A DNA stretch of 64,000 bases from Phallusia mammillata (GCA_003260075.1 QLIY01000646.1:1-64000), one strand, 5' to 3'. Positions 49,339 to 63,221 are shown, counted from the stretch's first letter. The notes: generated by a model not told the origin, from the letters alone. Translations and numbers: made by a program.

Positions 49339-49825
49339 CAATTAGTCTTGCAAATTTTGTAGTTTGTTTCGCAACAATACTCATTTTGATCGGTTTTGAA
49401 CAATAACAGTTGTGGCGTTTTTCTAACTAGCTTGTTTCTAAATATCTTCATAAGGCGTTACGTAAAAGTGCTTTTTATGATGTTGATTTTTATGATGTTT
49501 TTATGATGCACACTTGCATAAATATTCAAAGTTTTATCAGATATCGCTTCAACCGCATCAAGGGCACTTAACAGGCTTTGTGGCTGCCAGCAACTAAACA
49601 AATTCGACAGTTATGTAATGGTAGCCAAAACACAAATCGGCAGATCAATTCAGATAAAGAAGGACTTTCAAAAGGTCCTCGCTTGCACCAGGGGTCAAAA
49701 TTTAAGGGACAAAGATAGAAACCGGAATCTTTAGATCGCATATAATCCTCATAGGCGATATCGCTTAAAATTGGTGCAGATTGCGCGAAAATTGTTTAGG
49801 AAAGAACCAATAAAATCCATTGACC

Positions 49826-49984
49826 CGATTTTATAGGTTCAAGTTCGGAGGTGTGATGTCAAGAACGGTTTGATGGAAATTTTATAAGATAGAATCGCGG
49901 GGGGGGGGACGATTTTATAGGTTCAAGTTCAGAGATGTGTGATGTCAAGAACGGTTTGATGGAAATTTTATAAGATAGAATCGC
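49826..49984. repeat. Direct duplication around a G10 spacer
   Basis: Copies 49826-49898 and 49910-49984 are separated by ten G (49899-49908). First of the G spacers. Confidence 0.9.
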
Positions 49985-52209
49985 CTATTGAAATCTGATG
50001 AGTCGTGACTGCGTGGTATAGTGTTATACGTCCTAATTTTGGCATGTGTCAAAAACCGACAAGGCATGTTAGGATAATTGGTCCTTACATTACGTAACCA
50101 ATGCCCTTTGCTTAACGTTTTGGGATAGATTTTGTCCCGGGTTCTAACCAGATCGCAATATATCTTACATAAAAGTATTTTACAACATGAAAAAGAACGG
50201 AAAAAATACTTGTATGTCAATGTAGTAAAAATCACTACCTGGGTTTTCAGACGCATATGCCAACTGACTTCACAAAGGCAATTGTTTGTTATGCTGCAAA
50301 ACTGTCCAAAAAATCACTTATTCACCACCAAACATATAGTCAAAGTATAAAGGATGTGTACATCAATAACATTTAATTGAATCTTTATTTTTTCGGATTT
50401 TACCTCAAATTTAATATCCTACAAGCAACAAAATAACTTTATTTTCTAACGTTAATAGCCTATGTACGTGAGCTATCAGCGCTACGCAAAAACCACATAC
50501 GCGTGGGCTTTGGTGATTGCGAACTTTTTAGCAGACTTGGTTTGGCAACATAAACAGCACGAAGATTACGGGGAAAATCACGATCAGCGTTGCGACATAC
50601 GCCAGAGATTACGTCGAAAGTTCGGCGGGCTTCCGGTGTCATTAGGGTCGCAAAAAGGACGAACATCCATTGATGTAACTGTTTGAAACATGACGTGCAT
50701 GAGCATTGGGTAAAAACCTTTGTCGTCGTAAAATAGCAAACTGGTTGACATGCTGACATTTTTTGGCTTCTGTTTTCAACCGTAATTGATTCAAAGCTAT
50801 ATTTTCCAAACAGTCCAGAGTATACACTGCAGAATTTCAAATGGCGCTTGCATATATGTGTATGTCCAATTGGGGCATCTACTTAGGTATATAGAGCCTT
50901 CTTTGGCTAATGGAACATGGTCTGTTCCGAAAACGCTATAAACAAGATCGTTGTCGGTTTCAAAGGGGTGCTTTAGGGAATTACAAATCCCCTTGCGGTC
51001 TGCACTGTCGTGAAAACAGGATGCAATTAGACGCGGTTTGAAGTTATAGGACAGCTGTTTACAGGTTCATGCGAATGACGCCCGTTTTTCGAGAATTTTC
51101 TGACGCTTTGGGAGAACCAACACAAAAGCCGCAATCGTTCACCAGCGAAAAGTGACCTGGATAAGCATCATAACAACGAGATATTTGCATATTAGGCTGA
51201 CCTTATGATAGATGTGTTAGCTGCCCGGTATTTGAGATGCATCAAGAAAGGTGAATGCGTTGTGCCAGTTTATCACAGAAATTAATCGGTTTACAATCAA
51301 GTAATCAGTAACGCTTAATGCCCTAAATTGCGTTGGTGACCTTCTTTTTTACTGGAAATCAATCTCGTTTTCTTCACCAAACTGAAAATCCTCACGTGAC
51401 GTTATGAAATATTCTGAATGCGGTATAATAACTGATATAATTTTTTTAGCGGTATAAGGGCAAATGCCAAACAATGGTAACTTGCATTTTGCGCTTAAAC
51501 TGTCCGTAAAAGATCCAGAAAAGGTGCTTGGTCCACTCCGAATTACATAAATCAACAAAACAACCCGTTTTAAGAGACTTTTGCCTATTTTTGATCATCT
51601 TAGTATTGCAAATAATACATTTTTGTTCCTGTCGTCGATATTGAAGAAAATAATCACTTCAGACATTTAAAACAAACAAACAAACAAACAAATAATCCTT
51701 TCAGACATTTCTGCGTCCATACATAGACAGCAGGACCTCCACAGCAGGGTGATCTATATTTTGCTCCGTACTCACAAAACGTTTGCACTTCATACACGGG
51801 ACTTGCAAATATAGCCAGGTTCGTTTCAGAAGTCATCACTTATTTGGTCTCAAAAACCAAGAAAAATCTTCTCTAGTGGTCGAACTTGCGGTCATATGAC
51901 GTGTTATCAGCCCGTGTCAACGTCATCACCGGTGGGTCAGTACACGAGTCTGAGCAGACTTCCACGAAGGTAGAGACTAACACGCGATCACTATCAAGGT
52001 AAAGAGCACCTCATCGCTAGAACGAATTCCGAACGAGACAGGTCAAAGCACTCATGTTGCCATTTGTGGAAAACTACTCGAGACACTGGAGACAATTTAA
52101 CTCTTGTTAAATGTAAATTTGAATCGAAACAAACCATTTTTCCTCATGTGCCATATGTGTTAGCAGAGAAACTAAGGTACAAAAGAAACAACTGCAGAAC
52201 TGTAACATG
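49985..52209. other. Intergenic stretch, no gene seen
   Basis: The frames at 50460-50840 (minus) and 50462-50686 (plus) overlap each other and show no motif. An (AAAC)n microsatellite lies at about 51669-51692. Nothing else supported. Confidence 0.4.
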
Positions 52210-52537
52210 CTGAGATCGAAACAAAACGAACCCGATTGACTTAAAGATTTTTCAGCAAAAAATATTTTTTGAATATTAACGGAATAAAATGCAGAATTTG
52301 TCTGTAATTGATTGTATGATGGATGCATGGCAGGTTAGGAATGAAAACAAAACATTTTACGCGCATTGGGGGGGGGGACTGAGATCGAAACAAAACGAAC
52401 CCGATTGACTTAAAGATATTTCAGCAAAAAATATTTTTGGAATATTAACGGAATAAAATGCAGAATTTGTCTGTAATTGATTGTATGGTGGATGCATGGC
52501 AGGTTAGGAATGAAAACAAAACATTTTACGCGCATTT
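52210..52537. repeat. Direct duplication around a G10 spacer
   Basis: Copies 52210-52367 and 52379-52537 flank G at 52368-52377; few substitutions. Confidence 0.92.
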
Positions 52538-52572
52538 AGCCTGTCCGGAGCAATGACATTGTTCCCATTACA

Positions 52573-52725
52573 GGACATTAAAAACTATATGTCTACATAA
52601 GACCCTGCATAAAATATACAACAGCTATCAGAAAGAACAAACAGGGGGGGGGGTGGACATCAAAAACTACATGTCTGCATAAGACCCTGCATAAAATATA
52701 CAACAGCTATCAGAAAGAACAAACA
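52573..52725. repeat. Direct duplication around a G10 spacer
   Basis: Copies 52573-52643 and 52655-52725 flank G at 52644-52653. Confidence 0.9.
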
Positions 52726-53171
52726 AACAAGAAAATTTGATTCCAGATTCAATAAACGGTCGCACACACGTTGCGAAATTTTCAACCTAAATGTTGACGA
52801 AAAAAACAATGATCTGCCTGCAATATATTTGTAACATTTAATGTGATAGGTTGAGACAACACATAAATCGTCACGTTGTTCCAGAAAAACACGTTTTATT
52901 CCATAATTACCCCCACTCATATATCAAGTACAGCAGGTTTCCGAAATAATTGCGCGATTGTCTCTTTAACGAGCTTGTAATTTTGTTTATTCAACCAAAT
53001 GCTACAAGTTAACAATCGATCTTTGAGTAGCCAAGGGGAGAAAAAATCCCTGATCCGGTAATAGCGGGCTATCATCAAGTGGTTCCGAAGACTTACGTAA
53101 ATTGTGGAGTGACTATGCAAAAAGTATCGTAATCGTTTGGTCAAACAGATAAAATATTGTTTGATTCAAAA

Positions 53172-53579
53172 CGCCCAAAACTTGAAACGATTTGCAAGGA
53201 AATATACAAAAGTGAAATAAATGACCGCCTTGTATTAACGTCAGATTTTCCTTAAATTATGCACAAACTTGGACAAAAGTGACTTTTTTCACCAACCTTG
53301 GCTATAAGATTATGCTTAACAGTAAAAAACGTACCAGGTTGTTTCAAACCAAAGATTTTTGGGGGGGGGGGGTCGCCCAAAACTTGAAAAGATATGCAAG
53401 GAAATATACAAAAGTAAAAAAAAAAACGACCGCCTTGTATCAACGTCAGATTTTCCTTAAATTATGCACAAACTTTGACAAAAGTGACTTTTTTCACCAA
53501 CCTTGGCTATAAGATTATCTGCTAGATTATTCTTAACAGTAAAAAACGTACCAGGTTGTTTCAAACCAAAGATTTTTGG
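53172..53579. repeat. Direct duplication around a G12 run
   Basis: Copies 53172-53360 and 53374-53579. The run 53361-53372 includes two native G (the second copy ends TTTTTGG), leaving ten inserted. Confidence 0.9.
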
Positions 53580-54196
53580 TAGCATTGAAAAAAAAAACTA
53601 AAGCACGATTTGCAATTAAACTACAAGATGTTTCATGCTACCTCAGGCAATTGTGTTCAATTAAAATCAGTTTAAAGATTTTAATTGCCTTATTGTCTAA
53701 GGATTTTGCAATACGTATTTATCGTAAAACGTTCTACCAAACCAAAAGACAGATGTGTAAATTGCTCAAATCAAATCGGCACTAAAGCGTATAAACAACG
53801 TGTGATCCTAAGATGAAAATCGTTTTCCATATCATTGTGCACTTCACTTCAAAAAACGTGGGTTATGGCATTGCCCGTGCGTTCAAAGCCATCGAAACGT
53901 CAAGGCCATTATACCTATAACGTCTTGAGCGTACGTACGTGAACAACATACACGGCAGGTTAACCCGGCAATTACGTTGCGCTCATGGGCTAAACCAAAT
54001 ATGGAAGTAACATCGTGTTGTTGGTTCCGACAGAGTACTGAAAATATTTTAGTCAAATGAGTATCATTTATGGAACACTTGATTAATGATTGTGTTTAAA
54101 TTTGGTAGGTATTAAGAGGCGCTCAGTTAACGCAGGAACCAAGCGATTTTATTCAAAATCGAACCCACGATTTCTGCATCTTTGGATATTTGATTT

Positions 54197-54556
54197 TATA
54201 AAACAATCTTGTATTTATTAGTTAATAAGCTGTCCAACCGTATATTTAAACTTTTTTATTAAATCGGTAATAAACGAAAAACTTTGTCTGCTAAAGCCTT
54301 GTTAACCTAAAATATATCAAACCAAAGTGGCGCAAATTCTGCAAAGCGCCAGCGGATACATTCGTTATCGGCTGGGGGGGGGGCTTATAAAACAATCTTA
54401 TATTTTATTAGTTAATAAGCTGTACAACCGTCTATTTAAACTTTTTTATTAAATCGGTAACAAACGAAAAACTTAAAGCCTTGTTAACGCAAAATATATC
54501 AAACCATAGTGGCGCAAATTCTGCAAAGCGCCAGCGGATACATTCGTTATCGGCTG
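54197..54556. repeat. Direct duplication around a G10 spacer
   Basis: Copies 54197-54373 and 54385-54556 flank G at 54374-54383, with a few substitutions and one short deletion (TGTCTGCT lost in copy 2). Confidence 0.9.
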
Positions 54557-54904
54557 ACAAAGCGGACGAACGACCGCCATTTATTATCGTATCTTGTTTA
54601 CGGGCGATCAGGAAAAATCGAAGTAAAAAAGGGAAGTTGTGCATCTCTTCACAGCACGAAAAAGCCACATTCACCATCAACACTAAGAGAGAAACAAAAT
54701 GCCCAACGTATACAACGCCAAAGAGTCGGTTACGGCAAAATCTCTATTGGCACCTTGGCATCAGATATAACGAGCACTGAGTCACTCGCAGGAAGTTGTA
54801 CCGATGTTATCGCAAAAAACATGGGCTTTGTGAAGACGGCGACCAACAACAATACCTCGCAAGTAATAATGTACGGGGTGGGCTTTGACGCAAATCTGAT
54901 TTGA
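54509..54904 (+). other. Unassigned 131-codon open frame
   Basis: Longest open frame outside the four genes in the right half of the window, overlapped by a 99-codon frame (54481-54780). GC-richer than its surroundings. No motif, signal peptide or membrane segment is apparent, and its 5' part lies in the duplicated segment, so it may be chance. Kept as a candidate only. Confidence 0.15.
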
Positions 54905-55918
54905 TACCATTATGAAAATTGGCCTTTTGAGTCAAACGAGGTCACTGTCGTTGGGTTGGGTTGGGTACATGATTGTACTTATGTGTTTTCGTGAATAATC
55001 TATTTTAACGTTGATTGCGTGGGTAATGTTAATGTATGATTTGGTTTAATGTGCCACTGAATGTTGGCAGCGGCGTTGGTGTAAAAGTGTGTATTTCTTG
55101 TGTGTTCCTGCGTAATTGTGTTGGATGTGTTAAATGAGATGCATATGTCAACGTTTTTTTTTTGTTATTTTATGGTGATTTGTTTTATTTCATTATTTTT
55201 AAACTAAAAGAATATCCAGTTAGTAGAATTCAGAAAAATATATACTGTTTGCGTAATTGTTGGTAGAAAAAAGTTATTTTTTAGCCAATAAGAAAGTAGT
55301 TTTCAGGAATATGTACACTACACCGTTAACGACCCTTTGTCAGTTCGTAACGAAATTATGAATACGGTTTATATTTGTACGTTTATTTGTTATTGTAAAC
55401 GAAACTATAAATGCTATTTAAATTTGTATGTTTATTTCTGTGCATTTTGGGCATTTAGTAGTGCATTTTCCGTGTTGTCTACCTGTGTTGCTACGGAGGT
55501 GCTTGGCAACCGATACCAAGAATTCAACTGTCACAGTCATTTCGTGTCGTGACAACCTAAAGATCATTTCCTGCATGAATCAACACCCGACACATCCATT
55601 TTCGGCTTACAGGCGAACAAACGTCCCAATTAGACTGCGATCATAACCAAGAGGTGCTTGAACAACAAAACGTACGGAGAATTGGATAATTTTGATCTGG
55701 AAAAGGCGTTACACTCACCAATGAGTGGAAAATTGGCAAAATCACTGGAAATCGATTCTACGAGTCAAGTACCCTGATGCTGTTAATTAGCGATGATTAG
55801 ACGTGAAACCTTTTAAGTGTGAACTAGGAAGGACTTTTAAGTGCTCAAACGCACAGCAAAGTAGTTGGTTTAGTCTCAATTCCTGTACATGGAATACAAA
55901 TACGCGTAAAAAAATTAT
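54905..55918. other. Intergenic stretch, no gene seen
   Basis: T- and GT-rich on the plus strand, with GGGTTGGGTTGGGT at about 54954-54967. No coding or RNA feature supported. Confidence 0.4.
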
Positions 55919-56130
55919 AAATTATCTCATGCAGTAATACATAAAGGTTTAGATTTCTAAAGAGTTGAATGGTTTTGTACATGACTTTACCCAATAGCTC
56001 GTTGCGAACTTACGACAAGGGGGGGGGGCAAATTATCTCACGTAGTAACACATAAAGATTTAGATTTCTAAAGAGTTGAATGGGTTTTGTACATGACTTT
56101 ACCCAATAGCTCGTTGCGAACTTACGACAA
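55919..56130. repeat. Direct duplication around a G10 spacer
   Basis: Copies 55919-56018 and 56030-56130 flank G at 56019-56028. A further G10 (56131-56140) closes the second copy, so 56029-56130 is an isolated fragment. Confidence 0.92.
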
Positions 56131-56140
56131 GGGGGGGGGG

Positions 56141-56579
56141 CAGATTATAACATCTGCAATAAATTTTGGATTGTCATTAAGTCTGTTCACCTCAAGACAT
56201 GTGAGAAACAATGATGTAAAATATTTGTAATTAGCTCAATGCCCTTTAAGATCCGTTGTTAATAGATCATGAGTCGGGGGGGGGGCAATCCAACAGTTAA
56301 AAATGTATCTTTAAAATTTTCAATTTGAAAACATTGCCGTACAAATGTTGTGTGGAGTAAATTTTTCTTGTTTTATCTGAAAACGTGTGCAGGAAGTTTT
56401 TTTTTTTTTCAAAAACATAAAAACAATACAGAAAAAATATCTTGAGATTATAACATCTGCAATAAATTTTGGATTGTCATTAAGTCTGTTTACCTCAAGA
56501 CATGTGAGAAACAATGATGTAAAATATTTTTAATTAGCTCAATGCCCTTTAAGATCCGTTGTTAATAGATCATGAGTCA
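56141..56579. repeat. Duplication with a G10 join and 158-bp overhang
   Basis: The segment 56142-56275 lies between G10 runs (56131-56140 and 56276-56285) and recurs at about 56444-56579. The second occurrence is preceded by 158 bp of other sequence that directly follows the G10. This offset is what overlapping contig ends would give and is hard to explain as simple tandem duplication. Confidence 0.88.
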
Positions 56580-59500
56580 ATGTAATGAAGGACTAATTGG
56601 ACATTGAGGTTCTTTGTGTGTTGTTTTTTGCTGTTGACAAACGTGCAATAAAGTTCACTTATTAATCAGCATGATGCTTTTTTATATTTGTCCATTGTAA
56701 GCAAGCAACGCAACAACATTTCAGAACTAATTGGACGCGGTGGCGGTTTTTGCGTCTTGATTACACATCTTCATAATGACAAACATACCATTTAAAGCCT
56801 GTCATACTACAATTACAACAACTCAATTGTAGAATATAAACTTTTCAAGAAACACGGAACACCTGCTAGAACAAAGTGCTTATTAGGTACAAGCATAATT
56901 GGCATCGTCAAGTGAATTTACAGCGTACAAAGTAAGGATAGTCATTTCAGTTGAGCCAATTCTCTTCAAAAACACATTGAAAACACCCGGAACGGATAAC
57001 AATTAATAAAAATACAAGCAAAGGTTACATGACAGGGCATGAAGCAGGACAGAGATTTCTTCCGTCCAACAGACACGACTTAATCAATCTCTAACAAAAA
57101 GCCGTTGTAACAAATCGCGACAAACCGGTGATAGGGGTCAGACAAGACCAGTAAAGTAGGTGGGCCTGTAAATCAATTTATCAACTACGGCTTTAGAGGA
57201 ACGGATAAAACGCCAGTGGAAATGGCATGTCCTTCCTGTATTTCCTCACAAATCAATCATAAACTGATTCGGTTTGTTTGTGAATAAATTGAATTTGTTT
57301 TCGCCTCGAGTGTAACATGTAAAAAAACGGTCCTTTTCGCCTCGAGTGTGACATGTAAAAAAACATAATGTTTAAGTTTAGTCACACTGTGGACATTTTG
57401 TTCGTGTAAGATTAAAAAATTGCGTAACCAAGACGAATTTTGTTAGTCCAACTACAAAATCCTCATTTCTAAATAAGATTATCGTTAATATTTAGCTACA
57501 AACTTAATCACAACCACCTTTATACCAGAAAGCACTTTTAAATTCTAGCAACAAGTTTTTTGATTGAGGTTTACAGATAAAACAGAGACAGCAACACGAA
57601 ATTACTAAAGAATTACAGATTTAGGCCCAAATTTATGTAGAGGAACCTTTTTCTTAAAAGACAGGCACCACAACAATGGTAACATTCCACAAAGCAAACA
57701 TGACGTCATGGCCAGTTGGGGCAACAAATAAGGACGATATGAGCGCAGGGCAACAGTGCTTGCAAACTGTTAAAATCAGATAGGAGGTAGAAAGTTTGAA
57801 TGTAAGCCAAAACTAGCGTCTGCAAATTTGAGCTGACAACATTCCGCTTTCTTACTGTCGAAGTTGTTCAAAAACACGCTATAGTGTTATTGTAAACACA
57901 AGCACACCGCGACCGCATGGACGGCCCTTGTATGTCAGGCTGTATTGCATTAAGGAAGGTGCACGATAAGGACTGTTTGTCGACAAAGCTGCGTTCGCTT
58001 GATGATACAATCGCACAGTTTTGAGCAGAACAATTAATCTTTGCCTGAGCAGCGTGCGTCACAGCCTTTGCCTACGCTGATTGGCTGTTTGCAAAACTTG
58101 CTTTGGTTTAAAATTTAATTACTTGCGTGTGGTCCTGTTTGTCGTTGGAGGAAGTGTCAAAACTTGTATGTTATGCCACTAGTTTGGTGTGAATATAGGC
58201 TTGGTAAAAAATGTCATAAAATGGTTAATGCCATCACCAAAAAATGCAATAAAGGCTTTGTAGGACACGCAAACGTTCTTCATCGTACACATATTATTTA
58301 AGAATTATTTGGCCAGTTCGCAATGCAAAACTTTGCTCATATAACCTGTTGGTCGAATAAACACGCAAGACATATTGCGTTTTGCAGTGTTTTGAATTTA
58401 ATTGCAGAATCTGCGTGTCCAAAAAAGGCAAATTACGAAAACATTTTCGAAAACAGCAACACTATGTGGATACGCTAAAAGCAAATAAAACACACACAAA
58501 ACTTTTCTAAGCTTAGATTGTACCAAAAAAACAAACTCTACAGACGGATTTAGATTAAAGCTTGCAAAAAGTTCATTTTCTGGTCATGGATACCCTAGTT
58601 CCACAGCAAACAGGCAGCCGATCTAACCTTTTTTTGCGGTCGCAACCAAAAATATAAATTTCAAGGGAATCGAAACAAAATTGTATTAGTACACGATTGG
58701 TGACCTGAGTAATTCCATTAATTGCAATTACAGGTCGTTGTCGGAAATGTCACAAATGTAAAACATGTTCGGTGCATTGGCGAAATGATGTGACATTTAT
58801 TGCATTAAAAAAAACAAAAAAAAATGTGCATTCTTAACGCATTTTTAAGGGTTTTGTAATCTTAATGCTGTCCCGGTTAGAAGGGTGACTTTACACGCAT
58901 TTGGTGAAACGGACAACCCCCAAAATACATGGTTTGTTGAGGTTTTTTTTTACTCAACTGGAAATTGAAAGCTTTTATTAGGCAGAAACATTTTCAACAA
59001 AATACTTAAATTTCTTTTTTGTAATAAAATCATTTTTCTCCATTAATCAAAAAATCAAATAAAAAGGTTCTAATTTCAATTTTTTAACTGAAGAAAAAAC
59101 AATAACAGTCAAAAACGACTATTTCATACCAGCGACCGTATGTCAAATACCACTGCGAGTTATCAAACTTTAGTCAAAACGACACAAGGTAACTAAAAGA
59201 TAGTGGTTTTCGAAGTCATAAGCCACAATAGGACATACATCACATTATTTAGGGTTTCGCCATGTGAAACACGGCAAAAAGACCGGTTCCTACTATAGAT
59301 GTGTACATAGGGTCACCGAAACCGGGAACAAAAGATTTCAACAGAAACAGTTGTCACTGAATGCGTGGGTTGCGGAATTGACTCACACAGCAAACACTGA
59401 AGGAGATACGGTGTGAAATGACAACGTTGCGAAAAAAATTGAAGAAAGCGGCCTATACCACCTTTTTGTATGATTTAAGGGGCTTTACGCGGTGACTAAG

Positions 59501-60142
59501 TAGAACCAGGAGTAAGGCAAACTAAAGGGTTTACGCGTACCCGGTTCCGACTTGAATATTGACACAATCCGGTTTCAAAATGTGCTATTTAGGAACCGAA
59601 TACGTAACATTTGATTTTTGACATCACAAAAAACTGAAATTATAAACACAAAGATAAATTTTGGTTGTAATGCAAAAGAGGTATCTTCGGGCTGTTTGTA
59701 ACAAAGGCCAAAATTGAAAAATCTACATTAGTTGCAATGGTAAAAAAATGCCAAAAATGGTAAAAGGTGAAACATTTACTTTGTACATCGTTTGCATTAC
59801 ATGCGCAACCTTACCGATATCAACATTAGTCGTTGTATGAGCAACAAGCGCAACCATAATCACGTTTCATTAATATCCGTTAAGACATGACTACCGGTTT
59901 CCGTAGCAAAAGCAAATATGCAAACAGGTCTTCCGCCACGGAACTCGGTTGCTATTTTTTGTTGATTAGAAACATCCAGCTGTCGTGAGTATGCAAATTT
60001 TAGACGCAAAATCACAGATACCGTATTTTTTTGTTTTTTTGTTCAAATTGCGAGTGCTTGCAATGCGTTTAGCAAAAAGAGTCGTAATCTTTAGCATAGA
60101 ATGGAGGGAAGGGCTCGTTCAAAAGATACATTGCGTTTAGGT
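56580..60142. other. Intergenic stretch, no gene seen
   Basis: AT-rich. Contains a 2 x 36-bp direct repeat at about 57299-57368 (TTTTCGCCTCGAGTGT units) and otherwise nothing I can name. Confidence 0.4.
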
Positions 60143-60475
60143 CAGTGGTTCTCAACCAGTGGGCCATGGCCCTCTGGTGGGCCATGGAAGCATTTTGATT
60201 GGGCCACAGACCAACCAAATAGAAAGCTTTTTTAAGAATTTACTTTCATTTGTGTCACTACACTCAACTTTACAAGAATAATGACTTGGGGAGGAATTGA
60301 GAAGGAATGTTTTTGTTTTGTTTTTTGTTCTGAACCTATTTTATAGTTGATTTCTTTCTATCTTAAAAATTTACTGGGCCACAGAATTTTTTTGCAATGA
60401 AAGTGGGCCACGAAAGAAAAAAGGTTGANTTGCAATGAAAGTGGGCCGCGAAAGAAAAAAGGTTGAGAACCACTG
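60143..60475. mobile_element. Non-autonomous hAT element, with an internal N-marked duplication
   Basis: Perfect 15-bp termini CAGTGGTTCTCAACC and an 8-bp target duplication GTTTAGGT (60135-60142 and 60476-60483). Termini are identical to those of the element at 8728, though the interior differs (GTGGGCCA repeats). The last part is duplicated: 60392-60428 and 60430-60466 differ by one base and are separated by a single N (60429), so the true element is probably about 295 bp. Confidence 0.92.
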
Positions 60476-60483
60476 GTTTAGGT

Positions 60484-62503
60484 TGAGGTTTTCATTTTTT
60501 GCAAACTGAATACAATCCCTTATATTAATAGGAAACAGAAAAACATAATATAGATTTAATTTGTATTTGTGGAATGACGTCATCGCCCATGACGTCATGC
60601 ACGTTGCGCAACTAACATCGTTTGCACGTCACTTTCGCACTGCACCAATATACATAAATCACGCTTTAGTGACTAAAGTGAAAAGCCGGCAGCGGATATT
60701 TATGACGTAGCAATCTTGACGTCACAGGTAAAAACAAAGATTGATCACGTAGATGTTTTCAGGAATATCACGTTAATGTACGACAGTATAGTATTACGCA
60801 AAAGCCATAATTTTTTTACATATATGCAAAGAATATGGGGGTCGATATTTACAAAAAATTAAATCTTACATAAAAACCAAAGTACATGCATGCCTAAATG
60901 ACCGACAGGTTATCATATGCAACCACCCATACAAAAACAACTCAAAACTTACACAATGTCACTCAGAGCTTTTCAAAATTAGACAATGACTTTCGCAAGG
61001 TTTCTTTGCGCAGCTGCGATACGCTATGAATTTGTAAAAAAATTAATAAACCTGTTCCGCTTTAACGCAGCACAAATAGATTGAGCATAAGAAATGGCAA
61101 CAGGAAACACCCGCCAGGCATTGTGTGCTTAACCATATCGTAATAAATGAGGAAGGGTATTTTATAGTGTAGGCGTGTGGGTATTATTACTAAGGTTTGT
61201 CCAAAAGGTTGTAAATTGCTATTGGAACTAGATGACACAGAAAGGAGAAATTACTCAAACCCATAAATCTAGCACCAACAAGACAACACAACTTTACGTC
61301 CAACAAATATCTAAAAATACAACAATAATACCGCATTGAAAAAAGTCATAAATTCAAGACGTAAGATACTACAGCCTCATAACAATTCGTGTTTTGACTT
61401 GGTCTTTAAGCAAAAAGTAAGTGCAATTAGTGTTGTGTCATGGTTACAATGCAATGGTCACGTTCGCAAAGATAGATGAATCAGTAGTTACTTATGTTAC
61501 GTGACAAGTCTTACATCACGAAATAAGTATTCTTATGCAAATCTGGTGCAAGGTCATTGGATTGAGTCACGTGAAAAACAGCTCGGCAAAACGTTTTATA
61601 GAAATTAGAAAAAGAAACACTGAATAAATCTTTGAGACATAAAGGGCAGGTGTTTAACTCCATATTAGGTTCTTTAAGTAAATCATAAAGCTGGATGGTA
61701 AAAAAATAAGTATTCGAAATGTGTCAATGGGATTCGTTTTTGGGTTTTAATGATCAGTATTGATTAATCTGACTCACTAGCGCCGCTACCGACCAGCAGT
61801 TTGTGTACATTCAAAAATAGACACAATACAACTGTTCTGTACATTGTACAGTGTACAATAAAAATACTCGGTCGGTTCTTTAACTACCCGTATGAGGAAG
61901 TCAGCTAATGCAAGTACAGTCCGATGCAAATTACCATCACTATTCACAACTTCGTATAACCCAGCAGTAACCAAACATCATTTTATTGAGCAGCCATTAT
62001 TTTCCTATGTACATTAGTGTGTCAACCGCAGTAATGTGTATAAAGTAGTCCATATGGAAAGACAAACCAGGGTCTGTTATAGCCGTTAGCATGGTGTACG
62101 CATACTGAACATAAACAGCTTAACCACGGAGCAGCGCAACCCACCCCAAAGCGTAAATCGCGTATCCAATGCATTACCACTTGGCGTGTTGAGATCAGCG
62201 CCGTTTGACAGTTCGTTTCAACGGCGAAGCGACATATTGACATCACTCTTTGGGTTTCGGACGTAACCGGCGTACAGGATAGCGTGCGAAGCTGATGTTA
62301 TGATAAAAACTTGCGATAGAGCGGCCACGGCGATTAAAGACCTAGTTCACGCGGACTGCAAACAAACGCAGAAAATTGAAATGCGCCTTGAGCTGCTTTG
62401 AGGAGACGCGTATGACGTAGAACGGACAAGTGATGGACAGATGACCACAATCGACTGTCCAGTTTGTATTTGTGATCACAATATTGTTTGTGACACTTAT
62501 TGT
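60484..62503. other. Intergenic stretch, no gene seen
   Basis: Three TGACGTCA/TGACGTCAT sites at about 60577-60600 and 60718-60726 and TCACGTGA at about 61567. No coding feature supported; the frames at 61786-62246 have no motif. Confidence 0.4.
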
Positions 62504-62938
62504 TGGTGCGTTGTAAGACTCTACAACTTTTTTAACAGTTTTTCGGAAAACTAAGTTGACATTTTGTCAAGACTTAAAAAAAAACTTTTAATTGGACGTT
62601 TTTACATTGAGGTTGTCTTCACCTGAAACGAAATTTTGTAAAGTTCTCATTGTTCATAAAACAACTAAATCATATGTACAATAAATATACAATATCCAGG
62701 CCAAATTCGGGGGGGGGGGGGTGGTGCGTTGTAAGACTCTACAACTTTTTAAACAGTTTTTCGGAAAACTAAGTTGACATTTTGTCAAGACTTAAAAAAG
62801 AACTTTTAATTGGACGTTTTTACATTGAGGTTGTCTTCACCTGAAACGGAATTTTTTAAAGCTCTCATTGTTCATAAAAAAACTAAATCATATGTACAAT
62901 AAATATACAATATCCAGGCCAAATTCGGGGGGGGGGGG
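62504..62938. repeat. Direct duplication with G runs after both copies
   Basis: Copies about 62504-62710 and 62722-62928, with G runs 62709-62721 (13, of which about three native) and 62927-62938 (12, of which two native). The second copy is enclosed by spacers, like a separate alternate-allele contig. Confidence 0.9.
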
Positions 62939-63221
62939 CAAAAATCTTCTCCTTTTTCACATTTTGGATGCAACAATTTCAACATGGCGTGTACCAAGTA
63001 AAACAGCTGGTAAAATGTCAGCGCGCGTTCCAAAATGTTAGACAAAAAAATCAATTAACTTGGCACACCCACATCCGACTTTATCGAGACCCTAATTAGG
63101 AAACAAGCATCCGGACGCCGCAATTACCCATTGGCGAAACTTTTGTGGCTGGCAGCAGAAGTTGCGAATTCCCCAGTATCCGGCATTAATAATTAAAGCC
63201 AACTCCATTTTGTGATTAAGA

